Source of the DNA: Reyranella sp.
Lineage (GTDB): Bacteria > Pseudomonadota > Alphaproteobacteria > Reyranellales > Reyranellaceae
Reading direction: 5' to 3'
Length of the DNA stretch: 5,660 nucleotides
NCBI GenBank assembly: GCA_016780605.1
Contig: JADHLS010000410.1
Span: 1 to 5,660, forward strand
Each line of letters starts with the position of its first letter. The stretch's first letter is position 1. Positions 5,596 to 5,660 of the stretch are shown here, piece after piece. A program made the position numbers and the translations under genes. Below the pieces are notes generated by a model. That model ran no database searches. It was given only the letters and a program-made list of their open reading frames with translations, and was not told the origin of the DNA.

Positions 5596-5660
5596 TGATG
5601 GGAGACACGGTCCAGACCGCGGTGGTGGACGGCGTGGCCCGGCTCACGCTCAGCCGCCCG
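5595..5660 (+). CDS. Enoyl-CoA hydratase/isomerase family protein, N-terminal fragment
   Basis: Only the first 22 codons are in the window; the frame is open to the right edge. The visible protein has the crotonase-fold N-terminus: TAVVDGVARLTLSRP, where a beta strand with G-V-A-x-L-T-L leads to the RP that normally precedes xxNAL. The first ATG shares its A with the TGA of the carboxylase gene, and a second ATG follows at 5598; either could be used. There is no clear ribosome site, so translational coupling to the carboxylase is likely. By position it is a good candidate for methylglutaconyl-CoA hydratase (LiuC), which acts directly on the carboxylase product, but the fragment does not show catalytic residues, so the substrate is inference. 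Confidence 0.85.
   Translation, partial: MMGDTVQTAVVDGVARLTLSRP

Overview
The window looks like part of a high-GC alphaproteobacterial chromosome. The reasons are the strong G/C preference at third codon positions, tightly packed same-strand catabolic genes, a TRAP solute-binding protein of the 2-oxoacid (TakP) type, and a palindromic repeat built on CCTCCCC/GGGGAGG hairpins. I cannot fix the genus from the sequence. All six genes lie on the plus strand and no RNA gene, insertion sequence or CRISPR array is visible.

Layout: (1) 1-633, the C-terminal 210 residues of a short-chain dehydrogenase/reductase whose Rossmann start lies off the left edge. (2) 634-1419, an alpha/beta hydrolase whose ATG directly abuts the SDR stop. 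(3) 1451-2587, an acyl-CoA dehydrogenase 31 nt further on. These three look like one operon. (4) 2588-2715, a 128-nt gap with a perfect 7-bp palindrome and a weak promoter candidate. (5) 2716-3816, a periplasmic TRAP-transporter solute-binding protein read from GTG with a clear signal peptide. (6) 3817-3987, a 171-nt gap filled by an inverted pair of REP-like units (four hairpins) plus a fifth hairpin that ends 2 nt before the preferred start of the next gene. (7) 3988-5595, the carboxyltransferase (beta) subunit of 3-methylcrotonyl-CoA carboxylase. (8) 5595 to the right edge, the first 22 codons of an enoyl-CoA hydratase-type protein, overlapping the previous stop by one base.

The pair carboxylase beta then hydratase matches the leucine/isovalerate (liu) or acyclic-terpene (atu) degradation layout, in which a 3-methyl-branched enoyl-CoA is carboxylated and then hydrated. 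The biotin-carrying alpha subunit would be expected just beyond the right edge. The acyl-CoA dehydrogenase fits such a pathway, but its catalytic glutamate sits in the SCAD/MCAD position and not in the isovaleryl-CoA dehydrogenase position, so it is probably not the classical leucine enzyme. The solute-binding protein may deliver a 2-oxoacid or related branched carboxylate to this pathway. That is inference from its family and neighbours.

I do not see a wholly new system. The most unusual part is 3817-3990, where a REP-like inverted pair fills the space between two genes and supplies a Shine-Dalgarno-like GGGGAGG, inside a hairpin, to the carboxylase gene's start region.
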